64,000 bases of DNA from Orobanche coerulescens (taxonomy: Eukaryota > Streptophyta > Magnoliopsida > Lamiales > Orobanchaceae). This document shows positions 10,699-21,404 of this stretch, piece after piece. How positions within the stretch are numbered: the stretch's first letter is position 1; each line of letters starts with the position of its first letter. The stretch lies in the NCBI GenBank assembly GCA_033398695.1, contig CM065805.1, positions 72,260,762-72,324,761 of the forward strand. Reading direction: 5' to 3'. The notes beneath the pieces were generated by a model that had not been told where the DNA came from, searched no databases, and saw nothing but the letters and a program-made list of their open reading frames with translations. Both the position numbers and the translations under genes were made by a program.

Positions 10699-11187
10699 TT
10701 GGGAGCATTATTACGAGGATTGGTAAATAAAACTCAGAAAGATTGGGACGTTAAACTTGCTCATGCTGAATTCGCATACAACCGATCACCCGGTTATGCC
10801 ACGGCTCATTCACCTTTTGAAGTGGTATACGGATTAAATCCGCACTTGCCATTGGACTTGATTCCCCTGCCGAGCAACGAATTGGTTCACAAGGACGCCG
10901 AAGCAAAACTCAAATCCATGATGAAGTTACACGAAAAGATACGGGAACGGATTAAAGAAGTAAATGAAATATACAAACGGAAGTCGAACAAAAATAAAAA
11001 GACGAGATTATTTGATGTTGGCGACTTGGTTTGGATACATTTGAGAAAAGAAAGATTCCCAAGCAAACGGAAGAACAAATTGATGCCGAGAGCCGAGGGT
11101 CCGTACAAAATTGTGGAAAAGGTGAACGACAACGCATACAAAGTCGAACTTCCGGCGAATACGGAGTACACGCGACATTCAACGTAG
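10699..11187 (+). pseudogene. Integrase C-terminus with GPY/F module, gypsy element 2
   Basis: An open frame encodes GALLRGLVNKTQKDWDVKL, HAEFAYNRSPGYATAHSPFE, a basic helix, VGDLVWIHLRKERFPS and the GPY/F module LMPRAEGPYKIVEKVND. A late frameshift at about 11160 hides the usual end: the neighbouring frame continues HATFNVGDLSPYLGDDGIAN to a stop at 11229-11231. No chromodomain follows before the polypurine tract. Confidence 0.87.
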
Positions 11188-11245
11188 GTGATCTCTCACC
11201 TTATCTTGGCGACGATGGCATTGCGAATTGAGGTCAATTCCTTTC

Positions 11246-11259
11246 AAAGACGGAGGGAA
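11246..11259 (+). other. Polypurine tract, gypsy element 2
   Basis: AAAGACGGAGGGAA abuts the 3' LTR and matches the tract of element 1 in position and sequence. Confidence 0.85.
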
Positions 11260-12122
11260 TGATACGATATCTAATATTCCGATCGAAGAAACTCGATAAA
11301 AATCGACATCCATGATGATGCAAATTCGCATGGCCATGCATCGTTGTACTTAGGAGAAAATGTTACGGATTGGAGTTACGTTACTAATCGGAACCGGAGT
11401 TACGTAAATATGGCGACGGAATTAACGTCGAATCGGCCGGAACATGGAGGATCGGCCGATTGGTCCACACCAAGATTTGTCAAGCATCCCTTTCCAAGTT
11501 TGTCAAAGTCACCAAAGCTTTAGATTATTCAAAAGTACCCTTCCCCACCCTTGAAAAAATCGGCCCAAACATGATCATCAAAAATCTTCATGATCTTGCC
11601 AAATCAAAGAAGATCTCACCTTTTGCCCCACCTTGAAGATTTCAGCCGAGCATGCTAAAGGAGGGAGATTTCCATTTTCGTTTTTTCTTGTTGTTTTTGT
11701 ATTATTTCGGCCGATTAGGATGTTGTTAGGAAGTTTCCTTTTCTCGTTTTGTTGTATTTTCTTTCGGTTGGAAACTACTATATATAGTAGTGCTCGTTGT
11801 GGTTGTAAGACATCGAGAATCATAATAAACTTTGTATTTCCTTTGAAATATACGTTGAACGAGTTCGACAAACCTTAGTTATTGTTTCGACGAGTTTCGA
11901 GATTTTAACTTTAATCAATTCTCAAAAGGTCTTGGGAAGCGATTACCCTTTTATCGAGTTATAGGTCTAGTTCGATAAAAACACACCAAACTCCGTACAT
12001 CTTACTCATCACGGCCGAATCCCACATAAAATTCGTCCATCACCTTTGTAATTTCGATCCATATTGTAAACGTGTTAATCTTCCGTTGTGTTTTATACGT
12101 ATTACTTACGTAATTCGTATCA
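11260..12122 (+). repeat. 3' LTR of gypsy element 2
   Basis: It matches 6155-7022 with a handful of 1-2 bp differences, nearly all at CG or CAG sites, for example CCCGAAG versus CCAAG and GTCAGAATCGG versus GTCGAATCGG. It ends CGTATCA and is followed by ATATA. Confidence 0.95.
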
Positions 12123-15100
12123 ATATAGAAGTTTCTGATGTAAATTGTTCGGGTCTTCAGTTTACATGGAATCAAAAACCGAAAGGGATTAATGGTATTC
12201 TCAAGAAGCTTGACCGGATTATGGCGAATATGGAATTTACTACTGTTTTTGTTGGTGCTCATGCGATTTTCAAGCCCTATCGAATTTCTGACCATGCCCC
12301 AGCTATTCTTGTTATTCCTACGGTTATAAAGGAGAAACCAAAACCTTTCAAGTTTTTTAATGTGCTCACCAAGCATGAGAGGTTTCACGACATTGTACAC
12401 GAGGCCTGGAGCAATCAGTTCAGCGGGTTTATTATGTTTCGGGTTGTGCAAAAGCTTAAAAGCATGAAGAAACCATTTCGTAAGCTTTTGTATGATAAAG
12501 GTAACTTGCATCATAACGTTGTTCGTATCCGTTCAGAGCTGGACCAGGCTCAAATTCTACTTGGTCAGGACCCATTTAATACTTCCTATCGCGACCAGGA
12601 AGCTATATTAGTGGTTGAGTTCAATAAGGCCGTTTTATTGGAAGAACGATTTACGAAACAAAAGCTAAAATCCTCTGGCTTAAAGAGGGCGATGCTAATC
12701 TTGCTTTTTCCACAAAGCCGTTAAGAGCCGGGTCAGCCGTAGTCGCATTGATCTTTGTCTCAAATAATGAGGGTGTTATTTTCACTAATGATGAAGTTTC
12801 TAATGCATTTGTTTCTCACTATAAGAATTTTAAGGACATCTTTGATGAGTCTAATGTTTTTAATGACGAGGGTTTGTTTGTTAATTGTATTGAGGAGCGG
12901 GTTGCTTTGGATATGGTTTGTCCAATTACGGATCGGGAAGTTAAAGATGCCATTTTTTCTATGGGCGATGATAAATCGCCTGGTCCGACGGGTTTTCGCG
13001 ACTTTTTAAAGATTCGTGGGATATTGTGGGGGCCGAGGTCATTCAAGCTATCCGTGAGTTCTTTACGAATGGTATTCTTCTGAAAGAGCTTAATCATACT
13101 ATTATTGCTCTCATCCCGAAGGTTAACTCTCCCTCCAGAATTAACGATTATAGACCGATAGCGTGCTGCAATGTGCTTTTTAAGTGCATTAGCAAGATTA
13201 TTGCTAACCGCATGAAGCAGTGTTTAAAGACTCTTATTCATCCTAATCAATCGGCATTTATTCCGGATAGAAGCATCTCTGACAATATTCTCCTAACGCA
13301 AGAACTTATGCACAATTATCACTTGGATAGGGGAGAGCCGAGATGCGCTTTCAAGGTGGACATTCAAAAGGCTTATGATACGGTGGATTGGAATTTCTTG
13401 CGGAAAATTCTCAAAGGTTATGGTTTTCATGATCGCATGATTCTTTGGATTATGGAATGTGTTTCCACTACCTCGTATTCCATTAGTATTAATGGTAACT
13501 TACACGGATATTTTCCTGGGAAGAGGGGTCTTCGCCAAGGTGATCCTCTTTCCCCGTATTTGTTTACGCTTGTCATGGATATTCTTACCCGTATGCTTAA
13601 AAAAAGAGTGATGGAATCTGACTGTTTTACCTATCATCGGTATTGTGGCAAGCTGGAGTTGATTAACTTGTGTTTCGCGGATGATCTGTTCATTTTTGCC
13701 TTTGGTAATGTGGATTCGGTCCGGGTTATCAAGGAAGGTCTAGACGAATTTACTCTCGCTTCGGGTCTTGTTCCTAGTCTCCCTAAAAGTACGGCCTATT
13801 TTTGTAACGTTTTAAACCATGTTAAAATCTCCATTCTTCATGTTCTTCCCTTTGAAGAAGGTCGTCTCCCGGTTAAATACCTTGGTGTGCCATTGGTTTC
13901 TTCTCGGCTCAAGTTTAGAGATTGCAATGAGCTTGTGGAAAAAGTTCAAAGTCGAGTGCTTGATTGGAAGAATAAGTCCCTTTCCATTGCGGGTCGTCTT
14001 CAACTTATTAGATCGGTTATTGGTTCTATGCATGTCTTTTGGGCTTCGGTTTTTATTCTTCCTAAACAAGTCCTTATTAGCATTGAACAAATTATGAGGA
14101 GCTTCTTATGGTGTCCAGGGGGTTCTAGTAGAGGCAAAACTAAAGTCGCTTGGGCTGAGGTATGTCCTCCCAAAGATGAAGGGGGCCTTGGTGTGAGGCG
14201 TTTGGCTCATTTTAATTCGGCTTTAATGGTGAGTCATATTTGGAAGCTTCTTTCGCTTAAGGAATCGCTTTGGGTGAAATGGGTTCATAGTTATAAGCTT
14301 CATAATCGTAATTTTTGGGATATTCCTGTTCGTGGCAATATGTCTTGTGGTTGGCGAAATTTGTTGAGGTTGCGGACCTCAATCCGTGATTTTATTTGGC
14401 ACAGGATTGGTTCAGGTACTCGCACCTCTTTATGGTACGATAAATGGTGTATTGCTTGTCCGTTGTCTAACCATCTCACTAATCGTGATATTCATAGAGC
14501 TGGTCATACCCCTCAAGCTACGGTGAGTGAAATTATTATTGATGGTATTTGGTCGTGGCCCCAATACCTCACGGGGAAGTACCCATTTTTTTCTACGTGT
14601 ATCGTTCCGACCTCTGATGCTTATGATCAATTGGAATGGCGGTCTAATGATGGTTCGGTTAAGAGGTTTTCGGTCAGCCTGGTTTGGGATACAATTCGCC
14701 CTCGTGATAGCAAAGTTTTATGGTATGATGTGGTTTGGTTCCCGAATAATATTCCCCGTCATGCGTTTAACTTATGGCTTATTATTAAACGTAAGCTGAA
14801 AACGCAAGATCGGATTAGCATTTGGGGCGTAGATCAGAACCTTGGAAGTAATTGCTCGTTATGTGATACGGTGCCGGACTCCCATGATCACTTATTTTTC
14901 CAATGTGCCTTTGCGGATGGTGTTTGGAATCGCATTAAATTTCTGGCTTGTCTAGATAAAGTGGCACATAATATTTATGCCATCGTTGAGCATATTGGAG
15001 TGAATTCGAAAAAGAAGTCTTCCCATGGTGGTATTGCGAGATTGGTGCTTGCGGCTTCGGCCTACTTTATTTGGCAAGAACGCAATTGGAGGTTGTTTAA

Positions 15101-15245
15101 AAAGTCGAAGAGATCCGTTGCTCAAGTTCGTGACTGCATCTCTGCAGCAGTTCGGCTCAAGCTTCTTTCATGTAGGTTCAAGCGAACCAAGGAGGGAGAG
15201 GCTTATGCTCGAGTCTGGGACCTTCCTGATTCTATTTTTAGATGA
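12123..15245 (+). pseudogene. LINE ORF2: endonuclease end, reverse transcriptase, zinc-finger tail
   Basis: The ORF2 continues after element 2 with the last endonuclease block (LDRIM then YRISDHAPAIL, with catalytic Asp-His). A linker follows with ILWLKEGDAN in a shifted frame. The RT then runs to the end: LIPKVNSPSRINDYRPIACC, NQSAFIPDRSISDNILL, KVDIQKAYDTVDW, RGLRQGDPLSPYLF and catalytic LCFADDLFIF (FADD 13674-13685). The tail holds a CxxC...HxxxC zinc finger (CSLC...HDHLFFQC, 14853-14906), the zf-RVT type of plant L1-like LINEs, with no RNase H after it. Small frameshifts near 12655, 12755 and 13010 break the protein; 13026-15245 (739 codons) is fully open. The role is target-primed reverse transcription. 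Confidence 0.92.
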
Positions 15246-15468
15246 TTGATCATTTTTTTGGCTTATGTTCCATTAGGTGGTTTTTCCCTATTGGAGTCAT
15301 CGGTTTTGTAGTTGATTTGTAATTCGTCTGGCATGTCATTCGAATAGGGTGTTCAAGCTATGCTTGAGGTTAATGTGACACTCAGCCACATTCCAGTGTA
15401 CTTATCGGTTTTTGGGTGTTTAATATATTTTACCAGGGTATGATCCCCTTTTACCCCAAAAAAAAAAA
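15246..15468 (+). mobile_element. LINE 3' UTR and poly(A) tail
   Basis: After the ORF2 stop there is a T/G-rich 3' UTR that ends in 11 consecutive A at 15458-15468, as expected for a LINE. The next base starts different sequence with copia 3'-end features, so this is the 3' insertion boundary. The 5' boundary and matching target duplication lie outside the window. Confidence 0.85.
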
Positions 15469-15581
15469 CATTCGACAGAAGATCAAGAAGAAAGCCTCTC
15501 TAATCAAAGATGCTTAAGAGGTTTTGGCATAAAGGTTTTGGCATCATCAAGAGGTTTTGACATTATCAAAAAGGGAGAAAT
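15469..15581 (+). mobile_element. Ty1/copia element, 3' internal end
   Basis: This short stretch between the LINE poly(A) and the LTR holds three AAGAGGTTTTGGCAT-like repeats and ends with the purine tract AAAAAGGGAGAAA just before TGTTGGG. That arrangement is typical of the 3' end of plant Ty1/copia elements. No coding sequence remains. The rest of the element should lie to the left of the LINE, outside the window. Confidence 0.65.
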
Positions 15582-16871
15582 TGTTGGGATAAACAATCTT
15601 GGACCTTGTTTTGATAAAGTGCCGACATACAACAAGATGACAAATGCCGAACATACGGCAAAAGGATAGTTGCCCATCATACAGCAAGAAGTTCATAAGT
15701 CGATATGACACCAAGTATGGAAGCTGTCCGGAAACATTCATATAGCACCTTCCATACAGCAGCACTAAGAGAGCCTACAGCATTGGAACCTACGACTACA
15801 ACATTAAAGATGCAAAACTTGGATACAGCAAACAAGCCTACTTTACTCACTAAAGTGTTAAGATAATCAACACTCATCCAAAAGGACTGAAGACCATTGG
15901 AACGGAATCTACTTTACTCACTAAAGTCAAGCCACTGTTTGAAAAGAAGTATTTAAATACTGACTGGATAAAGTATTTAAATACAATCCGACAAAGATCT
16001 TCAGACAAGGAGCAAAATCCGGATCTTGTACTTTGCAAGTCAATCAACACGTTGAGACGGACTCTTTGATCAATGGATCTATTCACAACGGATCTATCCC
16101 AAAGGCTATATATATCCCGAAGTTTGAAGATCAGATAGACATACAACAAGATCATCGAGAACTGAAATCTGAGCAAACTGAATATACTGAGATACACTCG
16201 TGAAACATCACAAGAACAGTATATCAAGAGCATCATATTTTTTCAAGCATACTGCCATTCCTGAGAAAAGAAATATACAAGTGCTCAACCTTGAACAACA
16301 CATCATCAGCTCAAGCTCAAGAAGTCAAGTTGTTGTTCAAACCCGTGTTCTTACATTTGAAGAAAACCATTAACCCTCTGTGGACTGAAGAAAGCCTTGC
16401 TTTTCCTGAACTGTATGTGACGGATCTACATTGTAGACGAAGCTTTGGAACTATGTGTGTCAAGTGAAAGCTTTAGCCAATCTGTTGAATGGTTGAAAGC
16501 AACAGTCTTTGTATCAATATGTGTGAACGATACAAGGATAGGTTTGATTAGTCACGTAGTTGTGTACGTAGTGATTATAATAAACATGTCTACTCCTGTG
16601 TGGAGGACCAGTGGACGTAGAGGGGTTTACCTCGAACCACTTTAAATATCGTGTTATCTACCTTCTGCATCAATTGTTTTCATAAACTGTGATTTGTTTA
16701 AGTATACTCTACAAACCCTGTACGCACCAAGCTAACAGGAGACAAGCCTGGTTGCTGTATTTACAGCAACTTACTTTAACAGACTTCCGCTATGCACTCT
16801 TATTTGAAAAACGTACAGCTTGTTGTACTAACACTTTTCCAAGCTGTATTCTGTATACTTAGTGGCCAACA
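15582..16871 (+). repeat. Ty1/copia 3' LTR
   Basis: It begins TGTTGGGATAAAC and I place its end at CCAACA (16866-16871), giving a 6-bp inverted repeat TGTTGG/CCAACA and a length of 1290 bp. CTATATATAT at 16106-16115 is a plausible TATA box. The start is well supported by the adjacent purine tract. The end is inferred from the inverted repeat only, since no partner LTR or target duplication is in the window. Confidence 0.62.
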
Positions 16872-17092
16872 TCCTTAGTTACAAAACTATTTCAAATCGA
16901 TTGGGTCTCGGCCAAAGTCGTTTTCCATAAAAAAAACTTTACACAATCGTTAGGGTCTCCGTCCAATTCTTTTCAAACCACAATGCAAGGAAACAATCAC
17001 AGGTCCACTTCCCAACACCAGAACATCACAACTAAGGGACAAATTATACACACCACTTATTCTAGTGCCATTCTAGCCAAGTACCAAAACCA

Positions 17093-17127
<35 letters not shown>

Positions 17128-17204
17128 GAACATCGAGAAGAGAACACTGTGATATTCCGGATATATCACACATCATTATCACAAAAATTCATACTTTGTA
17201 ACCC
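16872..17204. other. Unassigned AT-rich sequence with TA microsatellite
   Basis: No coding frame or recognisable element. A TA dinucleotide run occupies 17092-17127. The sequence could be decayed LTR of the family seen at 17343-18846, but I cannot align it by eye. Confidence 0.5.
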
Positions 17205-17342
17205 GCGGCCGTGCCCATTAGCATAGACCCCCAGAGGTCACGTCGAACTGTCCCCAGGTGGGAAATCACTTCTGCGGCCGTGCCCATTAGCATCGGCTCC
17301 CAGAGGTCCCATCGAACCATCCCCAGGTGGAAGAACAACAAT
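17205..17342. repeat. Two-copy 69-bp tandem repeat
   Basis: GCGGCCGTGCCCATTAGCAT starts at 17205 and again at 17274. Each copy continues through CCCAGAGGTC and TCCCCAGGTGG with about 85% identity. It is markedly GC-richer than its surroundings. It lies in a decayed LTR; other copies of this LTR family carry different tandem repeats. Confidence 0.85.
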
Positions 17343-18846
17343 GCACACATACCCTTACATTATACAAAACCACATATCTCATTCGTTAATCACAATATAT
17401 ATATATATATACTTGCTATAAATGGCCATTTGCCAGACACATACTCATGACCAAGGAATAACACAACTACAATCAATCCAACTAACATCAAAATCCATCG
17501 ATACAGTTGTTACCAATCACATAATAACACCACACTATCCTGCTTCACTATTACACACTTACGGACTATCAACATATAAATATGAGCGAAGCCTTTACCC
17601 AATATAATCCAAACAACACAATGATAGTTAAAATATTGCGATACACATCTAATTGTATTATCAAACCAACACCACGTCTGGATCGACAGGTTTCTATGAC
17701 AAGAAACAAACCAACACTAACTTCACATAACCATACAACAACTACGACAATTCACACAACGCACAATCAACAAAAATGCACAAACCATCACAAATCGATT
17801 TTACAACTTCAATTCACATGATATAAATCGTATTGACAAGAACACTTGCCTCAAAAATCAACATGCAATCGCCCCGACGAACACAGCTCATCTAAATGGC
17901 CCCAAAACCTACAATCTTCACGTGAAACAACGAGAACATAATCGCTACAAGAATAAGGACCAGTTGCGATGGGAAACACACCAAACAATCGAAGAAAACT
18001 CATTGAAACATTTAATTGATCATTAAATGTCCACGGTTCCTCTTGAACACTAAAATCATTAACTGCGTTAAATGAAAAGAAGATAGCGATATGAAATAAT
18101 TAGAACATCATCAATAACATCGTTTAACACTAATTGATTAATCAAAACCGAATTGAAAACGAAATCAAGAACAAAACCCCAAAAAGTAAACTCTAGGGAA
18201 ATCAAGAAAATATAACGAAGAGTAATGAATTAGATGATGTTATAATCACTTAAGACCCTCTAAGAGACCTTTGGATGGCCCAAAATCAGCCAAGAGTCCG
18301 AACCCTAGTCTGACCCATCCGCCCACCGCGAGTAGAATGAGAGAAATAAAATAAAATGCGGAAAAAGAACTGTTGTACAGTATATATACTTGACAGCTTA
18401 GCGCGCACTAGCCCTCTTCTTAGCGTGTGCTAACGGGTTCCAAATTTTCAGTCCAGTAGGTTATGGACTTTCTCTGATTAACAGTTACCGTGCACTACCT
18501 GACACGATAGAGTGCGCTAATACAACATCACTAGCGTGCTATAACACAGCATAGCATGCGCTACTCCTACTGCACAGGCAGTAGGACCGCACCAACAACC
18601 TAGCACAACAACAAAACTCCTCGGCACAAAAACGATCACGCAACATGCAATGAAATGGCAACGTACAATACCAACAATCCGAATTAAAAACAAACACGAT
18701 CCAATTTACATCATAAACATGGTTGCACGATACCAATACATATCAGTCAGTGACAAAATAATACGAACCGCTCGACAATAGAAAATATCCGGCATAAAAT
18801 GACAAACAATTCAATATAATCAAAAACGAAAATATCGGGTATTACA
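17343..18846 (-). repeat. LTR of TGTAATACCC-type Ty3/gypsy family (copy A, minus)
   Basis: The right end is GGGTATTACA (18837-18846), the reverse complement of the family's LTR start TGTAATACCC. A minus-strand TATA-like run (GTATATATAC, 18379-18388) and a palindrome array (18391-18560) sit at the same relative places as in the LTRs at 24171-27159 and 29789-32258. The left end is not determined. A TA run lies at 17394-17411. Homology to the other copies is patchy, so this is an old copy. Confidence 0.65.
18391..18560. promoter_or_regulatory. Array of TAGCGTGCGCTA-like palindromes (copy A)
   Basis: At least six variants occur: TAGCGCGCACTAG, TAGCGTGTGCTA, TACCGTGCACTA, TAGAGTGCGCTA, TAGCGTGCTATA and TAGCATGCGCTA. 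They lie just upstream (minus-strand sense) of the TATA-like run, within U3. Function is unknown. Confidence 0.7.
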
Positions 18847-19038
18847 CATGTTCCTCATGGTTACGAGAGTAAATCAAAATGTCATTGATGAAAACAAACA
18901 CAAACCGATCCAAATAATTAATGAACACTTTGTTCATTAATTCCATGAATACCACGGGTGCATTGGTCAGTATAAATGGCATCACCACGAACTCGTAATT
19001 CCCATAATGAGTACGGAAGTTCGTCTTAGAAATATCAT
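18847..19038 (-). pseudogene. Ty3/gypsy reverse transcriptase scrap
   Basis: The minus strand reads [37 protein letters not shown] and [20 protein letters not shown], the central RT with the catalytic box decayed to FIND (normally YLDD or FMDD). It is 64 codons long and lies directly between two LTR ends: GGGTATTACA at 18846 and CTAACACCCCC at 19039. Nearly the whole internal region was therefore deleted. It is not functional. Confidence 0.85.
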
Positions 19039-19990
19039 CTAACACCCCCATGATTTACAGGGATATTACAGCCTCGTAGATTCTTTTTAGAGAATCTACC
19101 AGGCTAAGACCAACACAAAATACATTAAACGATAACAAAACTAGGATATTCATCCATTAAAAGACACCAAATTCAACTCGATAAGTTGTACACCATAATA
19201 CTAAATAACAAATCGTCCCGTATGATCATAAAATACAACCATTTCAACGGGAGTACAACAACATCATTAACCATCAAATCTGACACGACATACAACACAG
19301 ACAGTACTCGCGCGAGTACAAAACCAAAACATAACTTTGACCATGACCAAACAACCACCAACTCAAATTAGCACACGATATCACTGCTGCCCACCAAGCT
19401 CGTGTCCGCCTTGTGCTAGTCCTCCCTCTGGACCTGTACCTGAATACACAAAAGTATATCCACCCCAGAAGGGGCCAGCAAGAAGCCGGTGCAAGTACAA
19501 TGATTCTAGAATATGTACAACAAGTGAATAATCAACAAAAAACCACAGAAATCACAGTGCCATCACAGATATTCCGGAATACCACATCAAAATCATCATC
19601 ACAAAACAACCTCCCGAGCTATACTGACCCCCGCATCCCGCAAGATACGCACCCCAAGAGGCCTCGTCAGGTTCTCTCTGGTTGTATAGCCCAACCGAGT
19701 GATCCGTAGGGAAACGCAGCCTATCGGACCCCAGGGGACCCTCACTGGTTTTACTCAGCTCACACACACTTGATCAACAATTGGCACAAATCACATTTTT
19801 ACATATTCACACGAAGTACATTAAACACAATCAAAGTACTTGCCTCAATTCGAACGACACGGGAAACAACGAATGGATGGACGTACGGTTCGAACTTCCT
19901 TCAACAATTCAACCCTAACACATCGAGATACCGAATCAAAACACAACACCATGGAACGGAAGAATTCACCCTAAGTTCTACCCAATCTAA
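19039..19990 (-). repeat. 5' LTR fragment of TGTAATACCC-type family
   Basis: It starts AACACCCCC and then GATATTACAGCCTCGTAGATT, which corresponds to the U5 end of the LTR as seen at 29789 (TGTAACACCCCC, then TTATTATAGTGTCGTGGA). It pairs with copy A across the RT scrap. It is interrupted near 19990 by an Angela-like LTR. A GC-rich segment at 19620-19760 has no recognisable coding content. Confidence 0.62.
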
Positions 19991-21195
19991 TTAATTTAAT
20001 CATATCAAATACATAATGACATAATTAATTTCTCCAAGAAATAATTATATTCATGAATTAAATTAATCACCCGGTAATTTATTTAATTCATTAGGCCGTA
20101 AATTAATTTATCTAATAATTTAATTTAGACACCCAATGTCCCAATTAATTAGATATCCAATATCTAATATTCATAATGAGGGAATAAGCTTGATTCATTC
20201 CGTCGTCAATACTATTGCGCGACTCGGTAGGTCCGTCTCAGTCAGTAATGGGAGGAACCAAAGAGTAATAGCACCACCTAACCAGCCTCACGGCCTACCC
20301 TGTACCCCAACTGAGAACGAATGATTGGGATCATTCAAGAACAATTATGTCGTGAATAGCAATATACGTATAAACCCTTCTTTCAAATGTCCTGATCAAG
20401 TTATAGGGTCACGGTCAATCAAACCTTATCTGATACTCGACGCTAATGCAAATCGATATCATCGAGCTCTCGTGTATCCAATACAACTAGCTCTAATGCT
20501 TTTGCCAAAGACTTATGATCTCATCTGCCAATAACCGCATAGGACATTTAACCCGCACACTAACGGGAGAAAGAATTCTATCTTGGTATTTAGTAGGACC
20601 TGCTACTTGCCTGGAAAGATGCACGTCGAGGTTGACCCCCGCCTCCCAGTTTACAAGGTCGAACTACTCTAATGAAAATCTTGACGTCACAAGCACATCC
20701 CTACTAAATTCTCAAGTCGAAGGTTCACGAATACCTATCACAACCTTTCAATTCCGTCATTAACTGTCCCGTACTAAAATCCGTGTGACGAATCGAGAGT
20801 GAGTCGGTTCGAGCATACTAATCCAATCAGCATACCTATAACTTGTGCTCCCACTAACCATTAGCGTTCGACAGACACTCTCCATGTCAAACAACACATC
20901 ACACAAGTCTTCACATAAACTTAACACCCAGTCAAGTTTCATTGACTTACGAACGATTAAGTATTTGAGCCATAAACCTTTCCAGTGCCTACCCCCTTAT
21001 CCAATAAGGAGTGGAACGTTTTTGCTCTCAAATACATGGAATAGTTTCTATACGTATATTTACGAGTTAGAAATGCCAGTTACTACCAGTAAACAAAGAA
21101 ACATTCATTGCCTTATATTAATGATTTACATAATTACAAGTACAATGCTCTCACTCAACATCCTCTGAGTGGCATTCGAGGGCATACTCCCGACA
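19991..21195 (-). repeat. Angela-like Ty1/copia LTR, minus strand, partial
   Basis: Its right end reads CTCTGAGTGGCATTCGAGGGCAT...CCCGACA, matching the LTR tips at 37529-37560 and 45959-45992. Internal blocks such as CTGAGAACGAATGAT and TAGGGTCACGGT are shared with 36600-37400 and 45100-45300. The U5 end is missing at the left, where an AT-rich run of ATTAATTTA-type sequence begins. The left boundary is approximate. Confidence 0.78.
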
Positions 21196-21391
21196 GTAGC
21201 TTGGGGAATAGCTCAAGAGAAGAACACCATATAATCAACGGACTACGAGGGTATGATTTTGAATCTTCCTTTGTTTATTTTATATTCGTATATGCGTAGC
21301 TCGATCGATCCTCGCAGGGATTCGGATCGAATTAATTTTCATTTTACCGCTTCCACTGGGCCTTCGTTTTAGGCACCAAATCCCAACAGTG
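21196..21391 (+). repeat. Angela-like Ty1/copia LTR U5 end, plus strand
   Basis: The segment ends ...CACCAAATCCCAACA immediately before a primer-binding site and resembles, in the opposite orientation, the U5 sequences at 35707-35900 and 44141-44300 (TATATTCGTATAT, GATCCTC). It abuts the U3 end of the minus-strand LTR at 21195, so two LTR pieces of one family meet head to head here. Confidence 0.65.
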
Positions 21392-21392
21392 G

Positions 21393-21404
21393 TATCAGAG
21401 CAAG
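21393..21404 (+). other. Ty1/copia primer-binding site
   Basis: TGGTATCAGAGC follows the LTR end CCCAACA plus one G. It matches the initiator-Met tRNA primer site exactly. Confidence 0.85.

Larger units (their letters stand above)
6155..12122 (+). mobile_element. Ty3/gypsy retrotransposon 2, full-length
   Basis: The 5968-bp plus-strand element has LTRs of 868 and 863 bp, a primer-binding site, one gag-pol reading region, a polypurine tract and ATATA duplications. It is the sister of element 1: the same LTR tips (TGATACGA), primer site and protein families, but clearly different LTR sequence. Gag through RT is one open frame; RNase H and integrase carry several indels. The LTR copies differ at few positions, so this is among the youngest insertions here. 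Confidence 0.95.

Noticed and set aside
15469..16871. Part of the LINE
   Set aside because: It follows the poly(A) tail and shows a purine tract plus TGTTGG...CCAACA ends, so it is a copia LTR region interrupted by the LINE.
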